This document shows, piece after piece, positions 27,182-35,760 of a stretch of DNA of 64,000 bases; position 1 is the stretch's first letter, and every line of letters begins with the position of its first letter. Under the pieces are notes generated by a model that worked only from the letters and a program-made list of their open reading frames with translations, was not told where the DNA came from and did no database searches. The stretch comes from Bacillota bacterium (GTDB lineage: Bacteria; Bacillota_A; Clostridia; Lachnospirales; Lachnospiraceae): the NCBI GenBank assembly GCA_023407175.1, contig JAEYMU010000002.1, forward strand, positions 89,951 to 153,950, in the 5' to 3' direction. The position numbers and the translations under genes are program-made.

Positions 27182-28903
27182 ATGAAGGATAATTTCATTA
27201 AGCTATTGAATAAAATACGCAATTCAATAAAAATCAAGATCATTTTCATCTATGTAATGTCTTTGATAGCCGTATATATTATTACCTGGTGGGTCTTATC
27301 CGTATTTCTGTTTCAGCCCCTGGAAAGGGAGCGTGAAAGAAGTATGACCTATAACTCGGAAAAGGTTGTCAATGATATCAGAAGATTAAGTGAGAATTAC
27401 GATAATGTTCTATATCTCCTAAGTAATAATCATATCATCTATGACTCCCTGTCCGATCAGTGCAAAAATTATGAACAGGTATGGGAGGCGCTGACTGATA
27501 TCAAATATACGTTACGGGAAGACCTGGCCAGGTCATCCGTTATAAAAAGACTTGAAATCTATCAGCAGGGCAGTGACATCGGTCAGGACGGTAAATTTGT
27601 CTTTGCCGATGAATTTGATGAAACAATGCTTAAGAATACGGATTGGGCGGAGGAAACCATCGACCATACAGTGCTTCTGTGCAAATATCAGAAGATTTCC
27701 TATCTCTATCATGATGTAAAGGCGTATTTAAAAATAGCGATAAAGAGCCAGGAAGCCTTTGGGGAAGCGCTGATCCTGGAGCGGGATATGAGCGGAACCG
27801 TATTCCTATCGAATGAAGAGGGTATTATAATTGCTTCTTCTCAGACTGCTTCGGTGGGAGAAAGCATAAACAGTATTCTGTCGGAGGATGGGCAGGGATT
27901 TCAGAACGGTCAGATCCTGGAAGATGGTAAACTAATGATAATGAAAAGCCAGGTCAATGACCTGTGGAATGTATGGCTGCTGGTCTCGTCAAGCCGGTTT
28001 GACGCGCAGGTTAATAATTCAAAATTCATTGCAGGCTTCATTCTATTGTGGTATGGGGCTGTCTCCGGAATTGTGCTTAGCCTGTTGCTAAGCAAGGTGT
28101 TTGGCAGGCTTCATAAGCTGGGTGAAAACATGGAGCAGATTCAGGGTGATATCAGCTATATTATGATTCCTGAAAAGCATGATGAGGTTACCGTACTTGA
28201 AATAAAATACAACAGCATGTTAAAAAAGCTGGAGAATGTTGTGGATGAGATGGCAGAGGTCAGGAGCCAGAAGCAGAGGTTTGAATTTAAAAGTCTGGAA
28301 TCACAGATCAATCCGCATTTTTTGTACAATACCCTTGGTGTAATGCGCTGGGAAGCGCTGGAATGCGGGAGTCAGAAGCTGGTGGCAATGATTGATGATC
28401 TTACCGCCTTTTACCGGCTCTCCCTAAATAAGGGCCGGGGCCTGCTCAGCGTTGAAAAGGAGATGAAGCTGGTTCAGGCTTATATCAATATCCAGCAGAT
28501 GCGTTGGGATAATGTCGTTGATGTGGGTATTAATATGAATCCTAATGTGAAAGAGATCATTATACCTAAAATGATTTTGCAGCCCCTGGTAGAAAATATC
28601 TGGCTGCATGGCAATATTACTGCGGAGGGCAATCGACGGGTTGAGATCAATGTGTTGGATTCTAATGATAAGATAGAATTGAAAATATGGGATAACGGAG
28701 ACGGGATTCCGGAAGAAATCATTCATAAATTTAATTTAAACAGGGAGATTGAAGGGGATTCTTTTGGAATCGGCATTCAGTTTATCCGCAATATACTAAG
28801 GTATTATTATGGAGATGATTTTGTATATGAAGTAACCAGCAATAATCAATCGGGTACATTAGTTCGTATTGAACTGCCCAAGGAAATGGGAGTGATTACA
28901 TGA
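27182..28903 (+). CDS. Sensor histidine kinase, YesM-like
   Basis: A membrane-bound sensor of about 573 residues. Two transmembrane helices (IIFIYVMSLIAVYIITWWVL near the N-terminus and FIAGFILLWYGAVSGIVLSLL near residue 290) flank an extracellular domain. A HAMP-like linker follows, then the His_kinase motif with ESQINPHFLYNTLG, where the His is the phosphorylation site, and an ATPase domain with IPKMILQPLVENIWLHG and WDNGDGIPEE. The ATG at 27182 is preferred over an upstream frame start inside the terminator. It overlaps the response regulator by four bases and should sense the sugar bound by the transporter. Confidence 0.9.
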   Translation: MKDNFIKLLNKIRNSIKIKIIFIYVMSLIAVYIITWWVLSVFLFQPLERERERSMTYNSEKVVNDIRRLSENYDNVLYLLSNNHIIYDSLSDQCKNYEQVWEALTDIKYTLREDLARSSVIKRLEIYQQGSDIGQDGKFVFADEFDETMLKNTDWAEETIDHTVLLCKYQKISYLYHDVKAYLKIAIKSQEAFGEALILERDMSGTVFLSNEEGIIIASSQTASVGESINSILSEDGQGFQNGQILEDGKLMIMKSQVNDLWNVWLLVSSSRFDAQVNNSKFIAGFILLWYGAVSGIVLSLLLSKVFGRLHKLGENMEQIQGDISYIMIPEKHDEVTVLEIKYNSMLKKLENVVDEMAEVRSQKQRFEFKSLESQINPHFLYNTLGVMRWEALECGSQKLVAMIDDLTAFYRLSLNKGRGLLSVEKEMKLVQAYINIQQMRWDNVVDVGINMNPNVKEIIIPKMILQPLVENIWLHGNITAEGNRRVEINVLDSNDKIELKIWDNGDGIPEEIIHKFNLNREIEGDSFGIGIQFIRNILRYYYGDDFVYEVTSNNQSGTLVRIELPKEMGVIT

Positions 28904-29679
28904 AAGTCTTAATTATTGATGATGAGCCCGTACATGTACGGGGAATCATTAAATATGTAAATTGGAGTAATCTGGGATTTGAAAAGATAGCGGGAAGCTA
29001 CAGTGCAAAAGAAGCTTTGAAGATAATACAGGAAGAACCCTTTGATTTAATTGTGACAGATATCAATATGCCGGAGCTTAACGGACTGGAACTGATCCGA
29101 AGCATCTATATGCTGGGAAAGCAGCCGGATATCATGATTGTAAGCGGCTATAATGAATTCACATATGCCCAGGAAGCAATCCGGTTAGGTGTCTGCGCCT
29201 ATATATTAAAGCCGGTAAAGCCGGAAGAAATCGAGGAGAACGTAAAACTTCTGTTGGGAAAGAAGAGGAAGGAGAATTATAATAGTGGGAATAAGGAGGA
29301 ATTCGTTTTCTTTGATGAATTAAAAGGCGAAGGCGGCGATGAAGAAAGAAAAAAGATTCATCCTACCATTCAGAAAATCGTAATATACATAACCAGGAAC
29401 TATAGTAAGGATATCACCCTGCAGGAAATTGCAGAGGAGTATAAGATTAATGACAGTTATCTCAGCGCATTATTTAAGAAAGAAATCGGTATGAACTTAA
29501 GCAGCTATTTACAGAGATACCGTCTGTACAGGGCCATGGATTTATTGAAAAATTCGGATCTGCGGATCAATGAGATTGCCTATAAGGTCGGTTATCAAAA
29601 TCCCTGTTATTTCACAGAGCAGTTTAAAAAGATCTATCATATTACACCGAGTGAACTTAGAAAAGACATAATTATATAA
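28900..29679 (+). CDS. AraC-type response regulator, YesN-like
   Basis: A 259-residue cytosolic regulator. The receiver domain has the acidic pocket IDDEP and phospho-acceptor Asp in LIVTDINMPELNG, with Lys in YILKPVKPEE. The C-terminal AraC domain carries two helix-turn-helix units (ITLQEIAEEYKINDSYLSALF and RINEIAYKVGYQNPCYFTEQF). It is coupled to the sensor gene by an ATGA overlap. It probably activates the transporter genes upstream, where inverted half-sites are seen at 23353-23432. The linker between domains is short for the family. Confidence 0.9.
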   Translation: MKVLIIDDEPVHVRGIIKYVNWSNLGFEKIAGSYSAKEALKIIQEEPFDLIVTDINMPELNGLELIRSIYMLGKQPDIMIVSGYNEFTYAQEAIRLGVCAYILKPVKPEEIEENVKLLLGKKRKENYNSGNKEEFVFFDELKGEGGDEERKKIHPTIQKIVIYITRNYSKDITLQEIAEEYKINDSYLSALFKKEIGMNLSSYLQRYRLYRAMDLLKNSDLRINEIAYKVGYQNPCYFTEQFKKIYHITPSELRKDIII

Positions 29680-29718
29680 CAAACACATTTCAGCAAAGTA
29701 AAATCCGGTTTGGTATTA

Positions 29719-29743
29719 TAAATTCATGAAAACTATCCGATAT
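29719..29743 (+). promoter_or_regulatory. Candidate sigma-28 promoter of the second flagellin gene
   Basis: TAAA, a 14-base spacer and CCGATAT closely match the flagellar sigma factor consensus, 161 bases before the start. The spacer is one base short for this core. It suggests that this flagellin is expressed with late flagellar genes. Confidence 0.5.
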
Positions 29744-29903
29744 AGACTTTATATTGCAGATAGACAGGATTGCCGGAAATCATTTTAGTGGTAATATCCA
29801 TTGTTACAATACCGGTATTTTCCGGATATATAAAAAATATTTTATTAACTTATAATAGACGGTAGTTAAAAGCTTCAGACTGACGGACGAGGGAGGACCT
29901 GCG

Positions 29904-32384
29904 ATGGTAATACAGCATAATATGGCCGTAATGTTTGCCCAGAGGCAGATGAAAGGGATTGGTAATTATAAAGCAAAGGCCGGAGAAAAATTATCAACCG
30001 GATATCAAATCAACCGGGCATCCGATGATGCGGCAAGACTTACCATTTCAGAAAGAATGAGAGCGCAGATGCGGGGGTTGGATACGGCCAGCAATAATGT
30101 CAGAGACGGCAGTCTTTATTGCGGTGTGGCGGAGGGAGCCCTGGGAGAGGTTCATTCCATGCTGGACAGGATAAAAGAATTGTCGGTTCAGGCAGCCAAT
30201 GATACTAACACAGCAGACGACAGGGCAGGTCTTGATAAAGAGGTTCAACAGCTGAAGGAAGAGATTACTTCTATTTTCCGAAACACGGAATTTAATTCAA
30301 CCAAAATCTGGCAGGCAGCATATGTTCCTGAAGTGGGAGGAATATGTACCGATTTTAGCCTGTACAATGTGGAGGATGCCGGGAGCAGCTACTATGGCGG
30401 AATTATATACATGAACCACCGGTATTCCTGGGAGGATCTTGGTGTTACCAACTGGGATTCTACAAATCACATTTTTACTTCAACTACCAGCTATACTGTT
30501 AATGCAGGACTTCTTCATAATAATGGGTATGATATGGGAGACAGTTCGACACATGATAATTATATCTCCTCGGATAATACCGGGGCAGTATTTAAGATTT
30601 ATACCACTGAGGGCGGCACGGCTGTCGGACTTGAGAAGTCCTATAGCTGGAAAGCGGATAATACAGGAATTTATATTGATAATGTGATGACCAACGGAGC
30701 TCCCCATTCAGAGGAAGGAAATACTACCTGGGGAGCGATGGGATTAACAAGCGGTCAGTATGTGCTTGGAGGAACCTACACCTTTCAATACTATGGTATG
30801 GAGGTATCCTTTGAAGTGCCGGAGGAAGGCGCCGAATGGCCGGACTTTTTAGGAGGAATTAATAATACGTTGATCGATATTGACTGGCATAGTAAATATT
30901 TTTCAACAGATAAATCCGAGACGGTGGAATTCCAGAATAATAATACCATCCATATCGATAATTCAAACAAGGACTTTATAGCGACAGGACTGAATGCTTA
31001 TACTGTACAGGCGGATGCTGACGGTATTTGGGTGAGAAACAGCAGTTCTGCGAAGGAACAATTGGATAAATCGGATGCATCCGGGGTAAAGGGAAGCTTA
31101 ATCCGTTGGGAGGAGCTTTATGATGCGGAGGGCTATCCCATAACCTCCTGGGGGCTGGATGAGAATTCAAACCACGCTACAGACCAGAATGGTCCGAGTA
31201 TCACGGACGGAGGGGATACGGGAGTTACATTAAGTGATGAGGCGACGTATAGTTATACAGACAGTCCTCTGGGCAATACCTTTTCCCTTGACTTTAAGCT
31301 GCTGAAGGAAGCAAGCCGGGGAGCGGTAATCCGTGATATTAACGGTTCCACCTTAAGCGGAGGAGTGGTGTCGCCAACTGCAATCAAAGCTTTCGTATCC
31401 GGTTCCTCAAGCTTCGTATCCTCCGGAGCATCCAGCAGCCTATCCTTCCTGACCCAAAGAGATCAATTAAACAGAAAGTTTTTAAATGACAGTGAAGATA
31501 TTGCTTCAGGAACGCTGTCGGTAAACGGCACAGGCAATCTTCAGCTGCTTTTAAATGAAGCAGGCGGAGGCAGCGGTTCCTATACCTTAACCTCCTCTCA
31601 AAATTATTCTGCACTTATAACGGAAATATCGGACAATCTGATTAACTCTGCAAAGAATATCTATTATGCTGCAGCAGGTTCACCAGATCCTACTGCCAAG
31701 CTGGGAATGGGTGAATATACCTTTACCTTTCAAAACGGCAGTGATACGGTAAGCGTGAGAATGGATTTAACCAATATCAAATACAGTGATATTGTTGCTT
31801 CTGGCAAAACACCATATGACAGCGATTTCGCGGCGGGTGTTGCCTCATATGTTCAGGACGGGATGACAGATTTTCTGAAATCCACCCTAATGATAGGCGG
31901 AAACGGTGAAACCTATCAAAATCTGTACCTTAACGAACAATCGGTTTTAGATAATGTTGCCGTCAATGTGCCGGTAATCGATGGGTATGACCTTTCCTTA
32001 AATATACAGACAGGAGCAAATGCAAACCAGAACATTGAGCTTTCCTATGATTATCTGAGACTGGGAAGCCTTGGTATTAAATCTGCAAATGTATTGACCA
32101 GAGAAGATGCGCAGCATGCAATTCTAAGCGTGGACGGGGCAATTAAAAAGGTTTCCGAACAAAGAGCCGTATTTGGGGTTTATATGAACCGTTTTAATCA
32201 TGCAGGTCTGATTAATGATAGTACCAGTGAAAACCTGCAGGCTGCAGAAGCTAAAATGCGGGATACAAATATGGCAAAGGAAACCGTTAATAATATGAAA
32301 TATACCATTCTTGAGCAGGCTGCACAGGCAGTTATGGCTCAGGCTAACCAGTCCTCCGAAGGCATATTGCAATTATTACAATAA
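29904..32384 (+). CDS. Large divergent flagellin-like protein
   Basis: An 826-residue secreted filament-type protein. The N-terminal flagellin region is recognisable (MVIQHNMAVMFAQRQMKG, GEKLSTGYQINRASDDAARL, ISERMRAQMRGLDTASNN), as is the C-terminal one (SENLQAAEAKMRDTNMAKET, ending SSEGILQLLQ). Departures from consensus include DDAARLTIS for DDAAGLAIS and SLYCGVAEGAL for the usual SxxQTAEGAL. Between them lies a 560-residue insert rich in Thr, Ser, Asn, Trp and Tyr. It may be a minor filament protein or one with a surface-exposed enzymatic or adhesive domain. GGGAGG precedes the start, and a strong terminator follows the stop. It stands alone, away from fliS. Confidence 0.8.
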   Translation: MVIQHNMAVMFAQRQMKGIGNYKAKAGEKLSTGYQINRASDDAARLTISERMRAQMRGLDTASNNVRDGSLYCGVAEGALGEVHSMLDRIKELSVQAANDTNTADDRAGLDKEVQQLKEEITSIFRNTEFNSTKIWQAAYVPEVGGICTDFSLYNVEDAGSSYYGGIIYMNHRYSWEDLGVTNWDSTNHIFTSTTSYTVNAGLLHNNGYDMGDSSTHDNYISSDNTGAVFKIYTTEGGTAVGLEKSYSWKADNTGIYIDNVMTNGAPHSEEGNTTWGAMGLTSGQYVLGGTYTFQYYGMEVSFEVPEEGAEWPDFLGGINNTLIDIDWHSKYFSTDKSETVEFQNNNTIHIDNSNKDFIATGLNAYTVQADADGIWVRNSSSAKEQLDKSDASGVKGSLIRWEELYDAEGYPITSWGLDENSNHATDQNGPSITDGGDTGVTLSDEATYSYTDSPLGNTFSLDFKLLKEASRGAVIRDINGSTLSGGVVSPTAIKAFVSGSSSFVSSGASSSLSFLTQRDQLNRKFLNDSEDIASGTLSVNGTGNLQLLLNEAGGGSGSYTLTSSQNYSALITEISDNLINSAKNIYYAAAGSPDPTAKLGMGEYTFTFQNGSDTVSVRMDLTNIKYSDIVASGKTPYDSDFAAGVASYVQDGMTDFLKSTLMIGGNGETYQNLYLNEQSVLDNVAVNVPVIDGYDLSLNIQTGANANQNIELSYDYLRLGSLGIKSANVLTREDAQHAILSVDGAIKKVSEQRAVFGVYMNRFNHAGLINDSTSENLQAAEAKMRDTNMAKETVNNMKYTILEQAAQAVMAQANQSSEGILQLLQ

Positions 32385-32416
32385 GGTCCAAGGCCATTGA
32401 AGGGTTCTGCTTTCTC

Positions 32417-32474
32417 TTAAATAACCGTTTAAATCCCCGTGTCCCGTGGCACAGGGATTTAAACGGTTATTTTA
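32417..32474 (+). terminator. Very strong terminator after the large flagellin
   Basis: AAATAACCGTTTAAATCCC pairs perfectly over 19 bp with GGGATTTAAACGGTTATTT, followed by TAAAATTT. The loop is 16 bases. Confidence 0.85.
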
Positions 32475-32552
32475 AAATTTGTATAAATTTATTATAAAGT
32501 CATTCTATAATTGTGTATTAATTACAAATATAGAAAAATTTGAAAAACTCAA

Positions 32553-32581
32553 TTGACAAGTGCCCTATAATATTGTAATAT
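32553..32581 (+). promoter_or_regulatory. Candidate promoter of the Tad pilus cluster
   Basis: TTGACA, a 17-base spacer and TAATAT lie 148 bases before the tadZ start. The leader is AT-rich with a GTGACATGTCA palindrome directly after the -10 box. Confidence 0.5.
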
Positions 32582-32729
32582 TGTGACATGTCAATTTCCC
32601 CTACAAGTTTACACAAAATGATAAATAATGTTGAAAATTTCTATTAGACTTGTAAATCAAAACAAATCACCTAATTACAAATTCGGTATAACAAATTCCC
32701 CAAACATAACTGAATAGGAGGCTTCCGTA

Positions 32730-33716
32730 GTGGAAAAAGTTCTGGCTGTCTATGATTCTGACTTTTTTTATACCATGCGCTTTATGGAATATATGAACCA
32801 AAGGAAGGATTCCGGGTTTCGCGTTTGCGCTTTTACCAGGAAAGAAAGTCTGGAAGAATATCTAAAGTCACATCCGGTGGAAATTCTTTTACTTGGCAAT
32901 GAGGCAGTAACAGAAGAATTACTGAATGTAAAATTTATCTATCAATTGTCTGACAGACCCCACAAAAAATCGGAAAAGGGACTTGTAAAGATCTTCAAAT
33001 ATCAATCGGCCAGAGTGATCATGGATGAAATTTTATCAGACTATACACAAAAGGAAAACATAGAAGACAAATCCAAACATAGGAATGAAACAGAGGTGAT
33101 TTCCTTGTTTGCTCCTGTACCGGGAGCAGAAAAGCTATTCTTTGCATGGTCGCTAAATTCTTTACTATCTGAAAAGAATAAAGTCCTTTTTGTTTTATTT
33201 GATCCATTGCCGATTCCCTTATTTTCCGCCACGGATAATAAAAACCAAAGCCTAACGGAATTTATTTATCACTTGAAGGAGAGTTCTGACCCGATAGAAA
33301 AAATGAAACCTCTGTTAGTGCAAAACGGAAGAAGCTTTCTTCTTTCCGGAACCGGACATGGAGCCGATATCTTATCCCTGAACAGGGAGGATATTCAAAA
33401 GTGGGTAAAAGAGCTTAGAAGCAGCACGGAATTTCAAGCAGTCGTTTTCTATCTAAGCTGTTATTCAGAGGCAATGCTTGAGCTGATGAAGCTAAGCGAT
33501 AAAAGCCTTACGCTCATGCTGAATAATCCCTATGAAACCGCAGTAATTAAGGAATGGGAGCAGCAGATGGGCCGTTGCGGAAACGGAGCCGTTTTGGATA
33601 AAATCAGATATCTAAAGCTGCAGGGAGAAGCTCCTATCGTTGATTTTCCTATTACGATGCAGGAGCTGATGAACAGTCCGGTATGGGAACAGGCCGCTTC
33701 CTGTCTGTATGGATAA
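32730..33716 (+). CDS. tadZ: TadZ/CpaE-like pilus localisation protein
   Basis: A 328-residue cytosolic protein that opens the Tad pilus cluster. The N-terminus (KVLAVYDSDFFYTMRFMEYM) resembles a degenerate receiver domain, and the middle and end (VISLFAPVPGAEKLFFAWSL, then NKVLFVLFDPLP) resemble a ParA/MinD ATPase in which the Walker A lysine motif is not intact. TadZ proteins place the pilus machine at the pole or membrane. The start is GTG, eight bases after GGAGG. TadA follows directly. The degenerate ATPase site makes ATP hydrolysis doubtful. Confidence 0.75.
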   Translation: MEKVLAVYDSDFFYTMRFMEYMNQRKDSGFRVCAFTRKESLEEYLKSHPVEILLLGNEAVTEELLNVKFIYQLSDRPHKKSEKGLVKIFKYQSARVIMDEILSDYTQKENIEDKSKHRNETEVISLFAPVPGAEKLFFAWSLNSLLSEKNKVLFVLFDPLPIPLFSATDNKNQSLTEFIYHLKESSDPIEKMKPLLVQNGRSFLLSGTGHGADILSLNREDIQKWVKELRSSTEFQAVVFYLSCYSEAMLELMKLSDKSLTLMLNNPYETAVIKEWEQQMGRCGNGAVLDKIRYLKLQGEAPIVDFPITMQELMNSPVWEQAASCLYG

Positions 33717-33733
33717 GGAAAGCAGGTGCAGGC

Positions 33734-34969
33734 ATGGAACGTATTAAGGAGCTGCTAAAAGAAAGAGTAATCAGTGATATTGATTTAAACAGGGATGTTC
33801 AGGATAGTGAGCTTCTTGACAGGATAGATTATGAAATTACAAACTACGGTAAAGAAGCTTATATCAGCATACAGGATAAGATCAGACTTAGAAGAGACAT
33901 TTTCAATTCCATCCGCAGACTTGATATTTTACAGGAATTAATCGAGGATACGGCCATTACCGAAATTATGGTTAATGGACCTAACCATATATTCATTGAA
34001 AGAGACGGAAAGATTTATCCAAGTGGCAGATGCTTTGAATCCATACAGAAGCTGGAGGATGTGGTTCAGCAGATCGTATCACATTTCAACCGGATTATTA
34101 ATGAGGCCAGTCCGATTGTAGATTCAAGGTTACCTGACGGATCACGGGTGAATATCGTATTGTCACCTGTTTCCTTGGAGGGACCCGTTATAACCATCAG
34201 AAAATTTCCTGAGACGCCCATGACCATGGAACGGCTAATTGAGTTGGAAGCTATCAGCAGGGAGGCAGCAGCTTTTTTACAAAGGTTAGTTACGGCGGGT
34301 TATAATATTTTTATCAGTGGGGGCACCGGCTCTGGAAAAACAACATTTCTTAATGTTCTTTCTAATTTCATCCCCTTCGGCGAAAGAATTATTACGATTG
34401 AGGATTCTGTGGAACTCCAGATACGTAATATCTCAAATCTTGTCCGCCTGGAGGTCCGTAATGCCAACTCGGAGGGATGTAATGAGATTACCATACGTGA
34501 TCTTATCAAAACATCCCTTCGAATGAGACCAGACCGCATCATCGTAGGAGAAGTAAGAGATGTTGCTGCGGTAGACATGCTTCAGGCAATGAATACCGGT
34601 CATGACGGCTCCATGTCAACCGGTCATGCCAATTCACCGGCGGATATGCTGAACCGCCTGGAGACCATGGTGCTTCTGGGAGCAGAGATCCCTCTTCCTG
34701 CCATCCGAAGGCAGATTGCTTCCGCAATTGATATTATCGTACATCTGGGAAGATTAAGGGATCGTTCCCGAAGACTTCTTGAGATTACAGAGATATTGGA
34801 TTGCAGAGAAGGAGAAATACAGCTAAATCCCCTCTATGTCTTTGAGGAGACAGGAGAGGAAAATGGAAGAGTTAAGGGTGAATTGGCTGTTAAAAACACG
34901 CTGAAAGGAACCGGTAAGTTAAAGCGTGCCGGACTCGATCCTGGCAAGGAGGCGTACGGTGATACATGA
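33734..34969 (+). CDS. tadA: Tad pilus assembly ATPase TadA/CpaF
   Basis: Hexameric secretion ATPase of 411 residues that powers Flp pilus extension and probably retraction. The N-terminal domain carries ITEIMVNGPNHIFIERDG. The catalytic core has Walker A SGGTGSGKTTFLN, Asp box ITIEDSVEL, Walker B RIIVGEVRDVAAVDMLQAMNTGH and the His box MSTGHANSP. The open frame begins at 33683, but the ATG at 33734 follows the tadZ stop and gives the usual N-terminus. Its C-terminal extension after LNPLYVFEE is Lys- and Glu-rich. It overlaps tadB by a few bases. Confidence 0.93.
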   Translation: MERIKELLKERVISDIDLNRDVQDSELLDRIDYEITNYGKEAYISIQDKIRLRRDIFNSIRRLDILQELIEDTAITEIMVNGPNHIFIERDGKIYPSGRCFESIQKLEDVVQQIVSHFNRIINEASPIVDSRLPDGSRVNIVLSPVSLEGPVITIRKFPETPMTMERLIELEAISREAAAFLQRLVTAGYNIFISGGTGSGKTTFLNVLSNFIPFGERIITIEDSVELQIRNISNLVRLEVRNANSEGCNEITIRDLIKTSLRMRPDRIIVGEVRDVAAVDMLQAMNTGHDGSMSTGHANSPADMLNRLETMVLLGAEIPLPAIRRQIASAIDIIVHLGRLRDRSRRLLEITEILDCREGEIQLNPLYVFEETGEENGRVKGELAVKNTLKGTGKLKRAGLDPGKEAYGDT

Positions 34970-35702
34970 CTATAATAAATATCAGTTATCACGCATGGAA
35001 AATATAAAATATCTTCTTCAGGGGTTGGCAGGAGCAGCCATAATCGGAGTTCTTTTTTATCAAAGTATTTTTGGAATACTGGCCGCAGCTCCTATAATCT
35101 GGTTTTACCGAAGGAGCAGAATAAACAGGCTGCTTCGGGAGCGTAAATGGAAGCTGAATCTGGAATTCAAGGATGGTATTCTGGCATTATCGGCGGCACT
35201 GGAGGCAGGCTATAGTGCTGAAAATTCCTTTGAGCAGGCCGCCAGGGATTTGCACCGGCTCTATGGTGAAGCTTCCCTGATCGTCAGGGAATTCTCCTAC
35301 ATCAGCAATCAAATCAGGATGAATATTACAATTGAAAGGGCGCTGCATGAGTTTGGCGAACGGACAGGAGTAGAAGATATTCTAAGCTTCTGTGAGGTAT
35401 TCCATACCGCCAAAAGAACCGGCGGGAATCTTATTCATATCATCAGAAACACAAGCAGTGTTATCAGCGATAAAATCGAAATAAAACGGGAAATTCTTAC
35501 TCTTATCACAGGGAAACAGCTGGAAGCAAATATTATGAAGCTGATGCCCCTTCTTATCCTAATCTACTTATCTTTTTCATCACCGGGCTTTTTAAATCCA
35601 CTTTATCATAATTTATTCGGAATGATTATCATGACTCTCTTTTTAGCAGGATATCTGGGGGCCACTCTTGTAATTGACAGAATCGTTGATATTGAAGTAT
35701 AG
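34959..35702 (+). CDS. tadB: Tad pilus inner membrane protein TadB
   Basis: A membrane platform protein of about 247 residues with a type II secretion F domain. Two N-terminal helices (IKYLLQGLAGAAIIGVLFY and IFGILAAAPIIWFY) precede the cytoplasmic domain (LEFKDGILALSAALEAGYSAE, RTGGNLIHIIRNTSSVI), and two helices close the protein. The start is a GTG at 34959, six bases after AAGGAGG, inside the end of tadA; a GTG further upstream at 34926 lacks a ribosome site. With TadC it forms the base on which TadA acts. Confidence 0.88.
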   Translation: MIHDYNKYQLSRMENIKYLLQGLAGAAIIGVLFYQSIFGILAAAPIIWFYRRSRINRLLRERKWKLNLEFKDGILALSAALEAGYSAENSFEQAARDLHRLYGEASLIVREFSYISNQIRMNITIERALHEFGERTGVEDILSFCEVFHTAKRTGGNLIHIIRNTSSVISDKIEIKREILTLITGKQLEANIMKLMPLLILIYLSFSSPGFLNPLYHNLFGMIIMTLFLAGYLGATLVIDRIVDIEV

Positions 35703-35760
35703 GAAAGAACGAAAAGGATAATCATACACCGGATAGCAATCATTCAAAGGAAAGGCATGT

